A stretch of DNA of 64,000 nt from Polynucleobacter sp. MWH-UH23A. GTDB taxonomy: Bacteria > Pseudomonadota > Gammaproteobacteria > Burkholderiales > Burkholderiaceae. The position numbers and the translations under genes are program-made. Of the stretch, positions 8,073-17,098 are shown piece after piece (the stretch's first letter is position 1; every line of letters begins with the position of its first letter). The stretch lies in the NCBI RefSeq assembly GCF_040409805.1, contig NZ_CP099572.1, positions 310,001 through 374,000 on the forward strand. Direction: 5' to 3'. The notes beneath the pieces were generated by a model. That model was not told where the DNA came from, ran no database searches, and saw nothing but the letters and a program-made list of their open reading frames with translations.

Positions 8073-9224
8073 TTGAAAAAAGTATTGATTATTGGTGGCG
8101 GAATTGGTGGATGCATATCCGCTTTAGAATTAGAAAAAAAAGGCTGGGATGTAACGCTTGTCGATGCAGCTAAGGAGTTGGGGGCGGGCCTGAGAACTAG
8201 GTTCATTGGAGGCCATCCATATACGTTTGGCCCCAGACACTTTCTTACACATAATACTGAGGTGTATGAGTATCTAGACAGTATCGTTCCTTTAAGACGA
8301 TGCGCGGAACATCAATTTCTTTCATATATTGAACAGGATAGAAATTTTTATTCCTACCCAATTCATTTCGATGATATACCAAGAATGCCCGAAGCACTTC
8401 AGATAGAAAAAGAGTTAGAGGGACTTGAAGCAAGATTTCGCGACAATGAATATCGGTTGACTCAGGGTGATGCAACAAATGGAATTACTGCCAGTGACTA
8501 TAAGGATTTTTGGATAAAAAGCATTGGACCAACTCTGTATGAAAAGTTCATTGGCACATACTCTAGAAAAATGTGGCAACTAGAGGACGAGTCCATTATC
8601 GACGACTTTACTTGGTCTCCCAAAGGGGTTGCTATTAAGCGCGGCCAAAGGGCAGGATGGGATACCGCAATATCTGCATATCCGATTGCAGCAGATGGGT
8701 ATAACAAAATTTTTGATTTAACTTTGTCTAAAGTCAAATGTGTAATGGGGGAACGCATAAGCTCCATTGATCCAATTACAAAAAAGACTGTAATACGGGG
8801 TGAAAAACTGCATTTTGACGTAGTTATAAACACAGTGCCGCTTGATGACATCTTCGAGAACTGTCATGGAAGGTTGAATTTTGTCGGGAGGGATATCCAA
8901 TACATAGTTCTGCCAATTAAAAATGCATTGCCAGAGGATGTTTACTTTACATACTATTGTGGTGGCGAAAAATATACTCGTGTTACAGAGTATAAAAAAT
9001 TTACAAAGCATAATTCTGAACAAACCTTAATCTCAATAGAGAGTCCGAGTTCAAATGGTAGGTACTATCCATTGCCGGTAGCAAGTCAAAGAGAGATAGC
9101 AAAAAAATATCTTGGAATGCTAGGGGATGGATTTTACAGTATTGGCAGATTGGGCCTTTACAACTATAGGTACGACATCGACGATGTTGTAGAGCAGTCA
9201 CTTGAAGTTGTGAGGTCAGTATAG
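8073..9224 (+). CDS. UDP-galactopyranose mutase-like flavoprotein
   Basis: A 383-residue FAD protein. A dinucleotide-binding motif opens the protein (IIGGGIGGC), followed by an acidic residue after the second strand. GGHPYTFGPRHF near 50 corresponds to the isoalloxazine-side region of UDP-galactopyranose mutases, and SYPIHFDDIP and GTYSRKMWQ also fit that family. UGM interconverts UDP-galactopyranose and UDP-galactofuranose using reduced FAD. The start is TTG, supported by an AGGGGG ribosome-binding site at 8063-8068. It is divergent enough that another nucleotide sugar may be the substrate. A minus-strand open frame inside it is coding shadow. Confidence 0.72.
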   Translation: MKKVLIIGGGIGGCISALELEKKGWDVTLVDAAKELGAGLRTRFIGGHPYTFGPRHFLTHNTEVYEYLDSIVPLRRCAEHQFLSYIEQDRNFYSYPIHFDDIPRMPEALQIEKELEGLEARFRDNEYRLTQGDATNGITASDYKDFWIKSIGPTLYEKFIGTYSRKMWQLEDESIIDDFTWSPKGVAIKRGQRAGWDTAISAYPIAADGYNKIFDLTLSKVKCVMGERISSIDPITKKTVIRGEKLHFDVVINTVPLDDIFENCHGRLNFVGRDIQYIVLPIKNALPEDVYFTYYCGGEKYTRVTEYKKFTKHNSEQTLISIESPSSNGRYYPLPVASQREIAKKYLGMLGDGFYSIGRLGLYNYRYDIDDVVEQSLEVVRSV

Positions 9225-9274
9225 ATCTCACAAAAATGCTGATTCAGAATCTAAGAGTTAATTAAGGAATATAA

Positions 9275-10903
9275 ATGGGTTATAAGTTAGGTCTTTGTGG
9301 AGGTCCCCGAGGCACACATGAGGCAGGCATTTGCCTGGTAAAAGATGGTGAGGTGGTGCTTGCAATTCAAGAGGAAAGGGTCAATAGATTTAAAAATGCA
9401 GTTTCTTGTTTTCCAACACAGTCAATCACGCAATTGTTTAAAAGATTTAATCTAAAACCGTCTGATATTACAGAAATAGCGGTACCGGGTGAATCTTACC
9501 AAGATATGCTGATCAGGTGGCCTGCTTATTTAAGGCTTAATTTTGGTCTTGATATAAAAAAAATAAAGCAAGTGAATCATCAGGTTGCACATGCGAATGC
9601 AGGCTTCCTAAGCTCTAACTTTGATGAGGCTTTGATAATTACTCTGGATGGTGTTGGTGATCAACTGTCTGGAATTGTGTGTTCTATGAATCGTTTAAGC
9701 ACAGAACCTCAAATCATTAAGAAATTTGAAAGACCACTTGAAACTAGTATAGGTTTTTTTTGGGATGCAATTACTCAGGTTATCGGGTTCGAATCTCTGG
9801 AAGAGGCTTATAAAACTATGGGTTTGGCTGCGTACGGAAATCCAACAATTGATTTTAGTGATTTTCTATCGATAAAAGGTGGAGTGCCATCATTAAATTC
9901 AAGCTTTATACAGAACCAGTGGAAATTTATACCGTATCACCCTAGTGAGCAAAGATATAGTGATGAGTTTGTTGGTTTTTATAAGTTTGTCCCGCGAAGA
10001 AAGCAGGATTCGTTATCTAATATTCATGCTGATATTGCTGCTAGCGCTCAAAAACACTTAGTTGGATCCGTAGCGGAGCTGATTAGTTACTACATAGAAA
10101 AAAATAAATGTAAAAATATTATCCTTTCTGGAGGGGTAGCACTCAACTCCAGCATGATGGGTAAGTTAAAAGACGAATTTTCTTCATACAATCTCTTTGT
10201 GCCGCAGATGCCGTCAGATGGTTGTTTGGCATTTGGTTCTGTGGCTTCGCTACTCGAAAAGGATGAATGGTTAAATTTCAAATATCCTGGCCCATACACT
10301 GGTTTTGAATACTCTAATAATGAGATTATTAAAGCAATCAGCCAGACTGGAATTCAACCCATTCAATATGATGAAGACATTATTGTGGATTATTTATCAA
10401 AAGAGATGGTGGTTGGTTTTTATGAGGGACGGTCTGAGTTTGGTCCTCGTGCATTAGGCTCAAGATCAATACTTGCTAGCCCCATAAATCCAAACATGAA
10501 AGATATAGTTAATAGAAAAATAAAATTTCGCGAAGAATTTAGACCTTTCGCCCCAGTGATTAGGGAGGTAGATGCGGATAACTATTTTGAAGTGCCAAAA
10601 AATGCAAATTACGAATATATGAATTTCGTTGTTAAAGCTACGGATATGGCGAGAAAAAATGCTCCAGCAATTGTTCATCAAGATGGCACAAGTCGAGTCC
10701 AGGTTTTGAAGAGTGGTGTAAATTCTAAATTAGAAGCATTATTAGGCAGATGGGCAAATTTTTCTGGTTGCCACGTTCTTCTTAACACGTCTTTTAATTT
10801 AAAAGGTGAGCCTATTGTTGAGACTCCTACTGATGCAATTAGAACTTTTTTTTCGTGCGGCCTTGATGTGCTGGTAATTGGAAACTACATGATTAAAAAA
10901 TAA
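9275..10903 (+). CDS. NodU/CmcH-family O-carbamoyltransferase
   Basis: A 542-residue two-domain carbamoyltransferase. The N-terminal Kae1-like domain has metal/nucleotide-binding elements (VNHQVAHANAGF, ITLDGVGDQLSG, and ILSGGVALNS near 288). The C-terminal YrdC-like domain includes YEGRSEFGPRALGSRSIL and FREEFRPFAPV. The family makes carbamoyl adenylate from carbamoyl phosphate and ATP and passes the carbamoyl group to a hydroxyl, as on Nod factors, tobramycin and cephalosporins. Here the acceptor is presumably a sugar of the surface glycan or its nucleotide precursor. Length and motifs are complete. A 50-bp gap precedes it, with AAGGAATATAA before the ATG. Confidence 0.88.
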   Translation: MGYKLGLCGGPRGTHEAGICLVKDGEVVLAIQEERVNRFKNAVSCFPTQSITQLFKRFNLKPSDITEIAVPGESYQDMLIRWPAYLRLNFGLDIKKIKQVNHQVAHANAGFLSSNFDEALIITLDGVGDQLSGIVCSMNRLSTEPQIIKKFERPLETSIGFFWDAITQVIGFESLEEAYKTMGLAAYGNPTIDFSDFLSIKGGVPSLNSSFIQNQWKFIPYHPSEQRYSDEFVGFYKFVPRRKQDSLSNIHADIAASAQKHLVGSVAELISYYIEKNKCKNIILSGGVALNSSMMGKLKDEFSSYNLFVPQMPSDGCLAFGSVASLLEKDEWLNFKYPGPYTGFEYSNNEIIKAISQTGIQPIQYDEDIIVDYLSKEMVVGFYEGRSEFGPRALGSRSILASPINPNMKDIVNRKIKFREEFRPFAPVIREVDADNYFEVPKNANYEYMNFVVKATDMARKNAPAIVHQDGTSRVQVLKSGVNSKLEALLGRWANFSGCHVLLNTSFNLKGEPIVETPTDAIRTFFSCGLDVLVIGNYMIKK

Positions 10904-10958
10904 TCTTTTAAAGACGATTGATTTTATTAATTAAAAATTAAAATATATTAGGAAAGTA

Positions 10959-11621
10959 ATGAATAAGTCTTATGCATACGATGGTGCTGATTTAATTATC
11001 AGATCTTTGTTGCGAGATGTTGAAAATGGATTTTATGTAGATCTTGGCGCGAATCATCCTATTGACTTTAGTAATACCTATGGTCTCTATTTGTCGGGAT
11101 GGTCCGGTGTAGCCGTAGATGGAAACGAAAAATTTATCAAACTATGGGCCGAAAGCAGGCCTCGCGATATTTTTTTGAATGCCTTAGTTTCTAACGAGGA
11201 AAAAGACGTAAATTACACAATCTTTTCTGAGGATACCTTGTCATCAATTGATCCGCCTACAGTTGATAGATATAAGCAGAGAAACACAATTTCAGGGTTT
11301 GAGATCGTGAACATGAGAACAGTAACCTTGCAAACCATTTTGGACAGTTATGCTAACGATAAAGAAGTGCATCTAATGTCTGTGGATGTTGAGGGAGAAG
11401 ATTTTAACGTTTTAAAAGGATTTAATTTTCAATCCGCGTTACCTGGTTGTGTAGTTGTTGAGATTAAAAATTATTCTTTATATGACGTTTTTTCAAACGA
11501 AATTGTAAGGTTTATGAAGGATTATGGCTATAGTCTGATATGTAAAACTCCCTTAGACTCCTTTTTTGTTTATAAAGATAAGCCCTACTTTGATTGGATC
11601 CCGCGCACAATGCTTGGTTAA
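10959..11621 (+). CDS. FkbM-family methyltransferase
   Basis: A 220-residue FkbM-type SAM-dependent O-methyltransferase. Motif I reads FYVDLGANHPID near residue 24, followed by SGWSGVAVDGN with the ribose-binding acid. MSVDVEGEDFNVLKGF near 140 is the characteristic D-x-E-G motif of the family. FkbM enzymes methylate hydroxyl groups on polyketides and on glycan sugars. It is preceded by a 55-bp AT-rich gap and followed by another of similar size, so it may start or end a transcript segment. The acceptor is unknown. Confidence 0.82.
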   Translation: MNKSYAYDGADLIIRSLLRDVENGFYVDLGANHPIDFSNTYGLYLSGWSGVAVDGNEKFIKLWAESRPRDIFLNALVSNEEKDVNYTIFSEDTLSSIDPPTVDRYKQRNTISGFEIVNMRTVTLQTILDSYANDKEVHLMSVDVEGEDFNVLKGFNFQSALPGCVVVEIKNYSLYDVFSNEIVRFMKDYGYSLICKTPLDSFFVYKDKPYFDWIPRTMLG

Positions 11622-11675
11622 TTGCTAAGCGGACATAATAGTTACTCGGAATATTAATTATGATTAAAAGTATTT

Positions 11676-13094
11676 ATGCCTAGCAAAGTATTGGTAACTG
11701 GAAACTTTAATATCCTACATCCAGGACATTTGCGATTGTTGCGTTTTGCTAAGGAGTGTGGTGATCAATTAATTGTGGCCGTTTGGTCTGATAGGATGGC
11801 TGGAGATAGCGCACTTCTTGCCGAAGAAATTCGGCTTGAAGGAATTTCTACTAATGGATACGTGGATAGAGCGTTTATTTGGGATGATTCGATAAGTGAA
11901 CTAATTAGATATATAAAACCTAATTTTATTGTTAAGGGTAAAGAGCATGAATTGAGGTACAACGAAGAATTGGAGCCGCTAAATGAGATAGGCGGCAGGC
12001 TTATTTTTAGTTCAGGCGATTCAACTTTTTCTTCGGTAGATTTACTGCGTAAAGAGATATTGGCTTTCGATCCCTCAACAATTCATCTGCCAAGTGAATA
12101 CATGAAAAGGCATCTTATTGGCGAGCATGATTTATGTTCTACGTTAGCTGCATTTCAGGGGCTTCAAGTTTTAGTTGTGGGTGATCTTATTGTTGATGAA
12201 TACATAACATGTGAAGCGCTAGGCATGTCGCAAGAGGATCCAACCCTAGTTGTGACTCCTATTGATAAAATTCAATTTGTGGGAGGCGCTGGAATTGTAG
12301 CTGCTCATGCTGCTGGTCTAGGGGCTTCGGTAAACTATATAGGTGTATGCGGAAATGATGCAAATGCTGATTATGCCTTTGAAAAACTCACAGAATATGG
12401 GGTAAGACCATTTTTATTTAAGGATGAAAACAGGCCAACAACCTTAAAACAAAGATTTAGGGCTAGCAATAAAACACTTCTAAGAGTTAGTCACTTACAG
12501 CAAAATTCTATTTCAATTGAGATGCAAGATAGCATTTATTGTTGTATTGAGAATTTGATCGAAAAATGTAATCTACTAGTGTTTTCTGATTTTAATTATG
12601 GATGCTTACCAAGGGATCTAATTAATAGAATTAAAAATTTGTGTATTTCAAGGAAGATTATTATGGCTGCTGATTGCCAATCTTCTTCTCAAATTGGCGA
12701 CATATCTAAATACACAAACGTCAGCTTAATAACTCCGACTGAGCGCGAAGCTAGACTAGCTACCAAAAGTGGTGATAGCTTAATAGTAATGGCTGATCTA
12801 TTAGCAAAAAAAACAAATTGCGAAAATTTAATATTAACAATGGCTAGTGAGGGGGCATTGATATATTCTCCTGGTCATGAGCAGTGGCATACCGACCAAT
12901 TGCCTGCACTGAATAATTCCCCGAAAGATACTGTTGGCGCGGGTGATTCACTGCTTATGACAACAGCGATGTCACTTGCTGTTGGTGTAGAAATTTGGAT
13001 AGCAGCATTAATGGGGTCCATATCAGCTGCAATACAAGTAGGTAGAATTGGTAATATTCCAATAACAAGCGAAGATTTCCTCAAGGAGATTTGA
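11676..13094 (+). CDS. Fusion: cytidylyltransferase-like domain then PfkB kinase (HldE domains in reverse order)
   Basis: A 472-residue two-domain protein. Residues 1-135 form a nucleotidyltransferase with the HxGH motif (FNILHPGHLRLL). Residues ~165-472 form a ribokinase/PfkB-type kinase with a GGAGIVAAHAAGLG substrate strand and the C-terminal PfkB signature DTVGAGDSLLM holding the catalytic Asp. In HldE, which phosphorylates heptose 7-phosphate and then adenylylates heptose 1-phosphate, the kinase comes first; here the order is swapped. With the HddA- and HddC-like genes nearby, an activated heptose or similar sugar is plausible. Both active sites look intact. A different C5-C7 sugar phosphate could be the substrate. 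Confidence 0.82.
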   Translation: MPSKVLVTGNFNILHPGHLRLLRFAKECGDQLIVAVWSDRMAGDSALLAEEIRLEGISTNGYVDRAFIWDDSISELIRYIKPNFIVKGKEHELRYNEELEPLNEIGGRLIFSSGDSTFSSVDLLRKEILAFDPSTIHLPSEYMKRHLIGEHDLCSTLAAFQGLQVLVVGDLIVDEYITCEALGMSQEDPTLVVTPIDKIQFVGGAGIVAAHAAGLGASVNYIGVCGNDANADYAFEKLTEYGVRPFLFKDENRPTTLKQRFRASNKTLLRVSHLQQNSISIEMQDSIYCCIENLIEKCNLLVFSDFNYGCLPRDLINRIKNLCISRKIIMAADCQSSSQIGDISKYTNVSLITPTEREARLATKSGDSLIVMADLLAKKTNCENLILTMASEGALIYSPGHEQWHTDQLPALNNSPKDTVGAGDSLLMTTAMSLAVGVEIWIAALMGSISAAIQVGRIGNIPITSEDFLKEI

Positions 13095-13823
13095 TTGCAA
13101 GCCCTCCTTCTTGCCGCCGGAATTGGGGTAAGGTTAAGACCTATAACAAGCCGAATTCCAAAGTGTTTAGTTCCCCTAAATAATCGGCCATTACTAGATA
13201 TTTGGCTAAAGAGGATGAAGGATAACAATTTTTCACCAGTTTTTTTAAATACCTATTATCTTGCTGATCAGGTAAAAAATTTCATTAAAGCATCTCCATA
13301 TAAAAAGTTTGTTTCAATAATAGATGAAGTGGAATTATGTGGTACAGCCGGGACATTATTTTCAGTCCAAAATCGTTTGATAAAAAATGAACCGTTATTA
13401 ATGTTGCATGCAGATAATTTGAGTATGTTTTGTATAGAGGATTTCATTGCAGCTCATAATGCTAGACCGGAGTCATGTGATATGACAATGATGCTATTTC
13501 ATACTGATGCTCCAAATACCTGTGGTATTGTTGGAATTGACAACCGTGGTGTTATGGTCGCCTATGAGGAAAAGCCTCATGAAAGTCAGTCAAATTTAGC
13601 GAATGCTGCAATCTTCATACTTGAGTACTCTTTGATTAAGGAGCTTAGTGAAAAATATCCGCTAGCTAAAGATTTTTGTCAAGAAATCTTACCAAAATTG
13701 ATTGGTAGGGTTAATACATATAAAAATAATGTGTATCATAGGGACATTGGTTCCATTCAATCCTATGAGATGGCAATTAACGATATGGCCAAAAATCGTG
13801 ACTCTTGGAAAACTTTTCTATAA
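13095..13823 (+). CDS. Sugar-1-phosphate nucleotidyltransferase
   Basis: A 242-residue NTP_transferase-family protein. The signature LAAGIGVRLRPIT followed by PKCLVPL near residue 24 binds the NTP and the sugar-1-phosphate. MLHADNLS near 97 gives the metal-binding Asp. EEKP near 156 is the sugar-contacting motif. The start codon is TTG immediately after the upstream stop, well supported by AAGGAG seven bases before it. It probably activates a sugar phosphate made by the preceding fusion kinase or by the GHMP kinase. Base preference and sugar are undetermined; it is one of three such enzymes in the island. Confidence 0.83.
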   Translation: MQALLLAAGIGVRLRPITSRIPKCLVPLNNRPLLDIWLKRMKDNNFSPVFLNTYYLADQVKNFIKASPYKKFVSIIDEVELCGTAGTLFSVQNRLIKNEPLLMLHADNLSMFCIEDFIAAHNARPESCDMTMMLFHTDAPNTCGIVGIDNRGVMVAYEEKPHESQSNLANAAIFILEYSLIKELSEKYPLAKDFCQEILPKLIGRVNTYKNNVYHRDIGSIQSYEMAINDMAKNRDSWKTFL

Positions 13824-13858
13824 AACTTTTTAGGAGAGTTTTAGGTAATTACTTAAAA

Positions 13859-15085
13859 ATGAATTATTTACATAGCTATATAAAAAAAAATTATCCAACT
13901 CTATTTGGGATTGTTAAAAAATCTAAGAAAAAATATATAAAAATTAAGAGTATTTTTATATATTTTTTCTTCTTTCCGCCAGCATATGTATTATCAAAGC
14001 TAAAAATTGACTTATTAACAGTTAATGTAGCGAGAATAGGGCATCTTACGTTTGACTCCGAGGCATACATTAAGGAGAGAATATTAAATGATGATAAGTA
14101 TGTGAAGCCGGTGATGCTAGCCCCATATGGAGGTGTAGCCAATAATGAGTTCTTAAAATATTTGTTACCATATATTCACATAGTACAAAATCGATTTTTA
14201 TGCTTCTTATTGAGGCCGCTATTTTCCCATCCTCTTTGCTCCGTAAATTCCAGTAGATGGGGTGAGGAGAGGGGGACCTTTAGGTCATTTGAGATTGATG
14301 CGAGATGGGAAATTGAAGGGCGCAAGGGATTATCAAAATTGCTTCCAGAGCATATTGCCGAGGGAAGCAAAACTCTGAAATTATTGGGGATTCCCGAAAA
14401 TAGTTGGTTTGTGTGTATTCATAATAGAGAAAGTGGGTATTCTAAAAATAACCATGATTTTGATCAGTCCTTCAGAAATTCACAAATAGCCAATTATGAT
14501 CTTGCGATAAACGAAATAATTCGTCGCGGGGGGTGGTGTATTCGTATGGGTGATCCAACTATGGAGCCGATTAGCCCTCGACAAGGATTAATAGATTATG
14601 CGCACTCTCCCTATAGATCTGAAGTTATGGATATTTATTTGTGTGCTTCAGCACGAGCATTCTTGGGTAGTTCTTCAGGCTTGTCATTGTTGGCAACATA
14701 CTTCAATGTGCCAGTTGGCGCTGCTAATTTAATCCCTTTGGCAAACTCTATAATGCAAGGCAGGAATAACTTGACCATTCCAAAATTAATTACCTTCAAG
14801 AATCACGAGTTAGTTCCTTTCAGCCACGTTTTAAATTCTCCAGTGGGCTCTTTTAGAACATCATCTGAATTTTTATCAAGTCAGTATAGTTATCAAGACA
14901 ATACTCCTGAGGAGATATTAGATTTATTAGAAGAACTTTTGGGGGATTTCGAGACTAGCAATGATCAAACTTATGATCATCTGCAAAAAAAATTTAGAAA
15001 ACTAATAGAGCCACATCATTGGTGCTATTACGGATCTGGGAAGATCGGGGCAAAATTTCTTTTTAAGTATAGAGAGCTTTTATAG
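13859..15085 (+). CDS. TIGR04372-type putative glycosyltransferase
   Basis: A protein of 408 residues from the ATG at 13859. An in-frame TTG at 13805 would overlap the previous gene and has no ribosome-binding site, so the ATG is preferred. A hydrophobic segment near the N terminus (IFIYFFFFPPAYVLSKL) may anchor it. The central part contains WFVCIHNRESGY and RRGGWCIRMGD, and the C-terminal part CASARAFLGSSSGLSLLATYF, resembling nucleotide-sugar binding in GT-B folds. I recognise this as the uncharacterised TIGR04372 family of carbohydrate clusters. Donor and acceptor unknown. Confidence 0.65.
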   Translation: MNYLHSYIKKNYPTLFGIVKKSKKKYIKIKSIFIYFFFFPPAYVLSKLKIDLLTVNVARIGHLTFDSEAYIKERILNDDKYVKPVMLAPYGGVANNEFLKYLLPYIHIVQNRFLCFLLRPLFSHPLCSVNSSRWGEERGTFRSFEIDARWEIEGRKGLSKLLPEHIAEGSKTLKLLGIPENSWFVCIHNRESGYSKNNHDFDQSFRNSQIANYDLAINEIIRRGGWCIRMGDPTMEPISPRQGLIDYAHSPYRSEVMDIYLCASARAFLGSSSGLSLLATYFNVPVGAANLIPLANSIMQGRNNLTIPKLITFKNHELVPFSHVLNSPVGSFRTSSEFLSSQYSYQDNTPEEILDLLEELLGDFETSNDQTYDHLQKKFRKLIEPHHWCYYGSGKIGAKFLFKYRELL

Positions 15086-15089
15086 TGCG

Positions 15090-15112
15090 TTATTAAATAA
15101 AATATTTAATAA
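15090..15112. repeat. Perfect AT-only inverted repeat between gene blocks
   Basis: Ten-base arms TTATTAAATA and TATTTAATAA separated by AAA, only five bases after a stop codon and 55 bp before the heptose kinase gene. It is not followed by a T-run, so it is not an ordinary intrinsic terminator. It may be a regulatory site or simply AT-rich spacer. Confidence 0.45.
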
Positions 15113-15166
15113 GCATCATGGATAATATTTTTCTAAATATAAAAAATATAGAAACTACATATAATA

Positions 15167-16147
15167 ATGATAATTGCTAAAACTCCACTGAGGATAAGCT
15201 TTTTTGGTGGGGGAACTGATATCCCTGAGTATTTTGACATTAATGGCGGAGCTATACTGGGATTCGCAGTCGATAAATACATATATCACACTGTTTCTCG
15301 ATTTCCATCTGAGCTTTTTAATTATTCCGTGAGAATATCTTATAGCAAAGTTGAGTGCGTACAAAATACATCTGAGATTTTGCATGTTCCTTTTCGAGAG
15401 ATATTGAACGCGATGAATATTCGGCGCGATGTTGAGATCCATGTCGCATCAGATTTGCCTTCTTTTTCGGGTTTGGGTTCATCATCGGCATTTACGGTTG
15501 GATTATTCAATGCATTACATGCATATAAGGGTATCAGTCTGTCGCCCATTGAGTTAGCAGAGGCGGCAATTCATATGGAGAGGGAAGTATTGCGTGAAGC
15601 TGTTGGTTGCCAAGATCAAGTATTTGCCGCCCATGGCGGATTTAATTTACTTGAGTTTGCAAAAGGATCTGATATTAAGGTTCAAAAAGTAGATATTTCA
15701 ATGCAAAGAAAAAGTGAGTTATTTTCTTCATTAATGTTGTTTTTTACGGGTATAACAAGAAGTGCACAAGCGGTTGAGGCTAATAAAATTAATAACATAC
15801 GCAATATTTCAAAAACGCTAACACGCATTAAGCAGCAAACCTATGATGCGTATGATTATCTTTTGGGTAGCGGCTCTATAAATCAGTTTGGAAAAATGTT
15901 AGATCAAGCATGGGTCGATAAAAAACAACTGGATTCATCGGTTTCAAATAGCGCTATTGATGCAATGTATCAAACAGCGATTTCAGGCGGAGCTTTGGGG
16001 GGGAAATTATTAGGAGCTGGCGGGGGCGGTTTTCTTTTGTTATTTGTGCCCCCCGACAAAAAGTCTAGCGTTAGAAAGGCTTTGAAAGGTTTCCATGAAG
16101 TTAATTTCGATGTATCAAATGAAGGCTCATCAATTATTCATAGTTGA
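15167..16147 (+). CDS. GHMP kinase, D-glycero-D-manno-heptose 7-phosphate kinase-like (HddA)
   Basis: A 326-residue GHMP kinase. It begins with TPLRISFFGGGTDIPEYF, the substrate-side motif of the HddA/fucokinase branch. The ATP-loop motif DLPSFSGLGSSSAF lies near residue 100, and GALGGKLLGAGGGGFLLLF near the C terminus is the third GHMP motif. HddA phosphorylates D-glycero-alpha-D-manno-heptose 7-phosphate at C1 on the route to GDP-heptose. The gene two downstream is an HddC-like guanylyltransferase, which supports that route. No GmhA-type isomerase or GmhB-type phosphatase is evident in the window. Confidence 0.8.
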   Translation: MIIAKTPLRISFFGGGTDIPEYFDINGGAILGFAVDKYIYHTVSRFPSELFNYSVRISYSKVECVQNTSEILHVPFREILNAMNIRRDVEIHVASDLPSFSGLGSSSAFTVGLFNALHAYKGISLSPIELAEAAIHMEREVLREAVGCQDQVFAAHGGFNLLEFAKGSDIKVQKVDISMQRKSELFSSLMLFFTGITRSAQAVEANKINNIRNISKTLTRIKQQTYDAYDYLLGSGSINQFGKMLDQAWVDKKQLDSSVSNSAIDAMYQTAISGGALGGKLLGAGGGGFLLLFVPPDKKSSVRKALKGFHEVNFDVSNEGSSIIHS

Positions 16148-16165
16148 AAAAGGGATCTAAAAATA

Positions 16166-17098
16166 ATGAAAATATTGATTACGGGCGGAGCTGGATATAT
16201 TGGGTCTGTATTAGTTCCACGACTTCTAGCGGCTGGCCATGAGGTCATAGTTTTAGATAATTTTATGTTTAGACAGAATTCTTTATCTGACGCTTGTGGG
16301 TATGATTCATTTAATGTTATGAGAGGCGATGCACGGGATGAAGCGCTGATTAAAACCCTTTTAAAAAGCGTAGACATTATTATTCCTCTGGCTGCCTTAG
16401 TTGGTGCTCCACTTTGTAAAAATGACCCGATTGGAACTTTAACCACTAATCAAAATGCAATTGAAATGCTATGCAAATATGTCAGCCCCTCGCAGAGAAT
16501 ATTAATGCCTGTAACCAATTCTGGATACGGTATTGGCGCTAAGGATCAATATTGCACTGAAGATTCTCCACTCAACCCGATTTCCCTTTATGGGGTAACG
16601 AAGGTAAAGGCGGAGCAAGTTGTTCTAGCAAGAGCTGAATCCATTACTTTTAGATTGGCTACAGTATTTGGGATGTCCCCCAGAATGAGAACGGATTTGC
16701 TTGTAAATGATTTTGTGTATAGGGCCGTCACTGATAATTCGGTTGTGATATTTGAGGGGCATTTCAAGCGAAACTATATCCATATTCAAGATGTTGCCAA
16801 TGTTTTTTTATACGCAATTGAACATTTTGATATCATGAAAGGTCGCCCGTATAACGTGGGGTTAGATGATGCAAACCTATCAAAGCTTGAACTAGCTGCA
16901 GTCATTCAAAAGCATTTGCCTAAATTTACATACCTTGAAGCCCCTATAGGGGAGGATCCAGACAAGCGCGACTATATCGTTTCCAATGCGCGATTAGCCA
17001 GTGTTGGGTTTAAGCCTTCATGGAGTTTGGATAGAGGGATTCAAGAGTTGATTAAAGGATACACAATCCTTAGAGATTCTGTGTATGCAAATGTTTAA
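16166..17098 (+). CDS. NAD-dependent epimerase/dehydratase (SDR)
   Basis: A 310-residue extended SDR with the NAD-binding GGAGYIG motif at residues 7-13 and the active-site YGVTK (Tyr/Lys) near 145. VTNSGYGIG holds the catalytic Ser/Thr, and KRNYIHIQDVA occurs near 205. It lies between the HddA-like kinase and the HddC-like nucleotidyltransferase. An attractive role is modification of an activated heptose, for example epimerisation or dehydration, as in Campylobacter capsule heptose pathways. That is an inference from position only. It overlaps the next gene by a few codons. Confidence 0.8.
   Translation: MKILITGGAGYIGSVLVPRLLAAGHEVIVLDNFMFRQNSLSDACGYDSFNVMRGDARDEALIKTLLKSVDIIIPLAALVGAPLCKNDPIGTLTTNQNAIEMLCKYVSPSQRILMPVTNSGYGIGAKDQYCTEDSPLNPISLYGVTKVKAEQVVLARAESITFRLATVFGMSPRMRTDLLVNDFVYRAVTDNSVVIFEGHFKRNYIHIQDVANVFLYAIEHFDIMKGRPYNVGLDDANLSKLELAAVIQKHLPKFTYLEAPIGEDPDKRDYIVSNARLASVGFKPSWSLDRGIQELIKGYTILRDSVYANV

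Noticed and set aside
8498..9231. Several minus-strand open frames in the UGM-like gene
   Set aside because: They overlap the conserved flavoprotein frame, have no ribosome-binding sites and no recognisable product.
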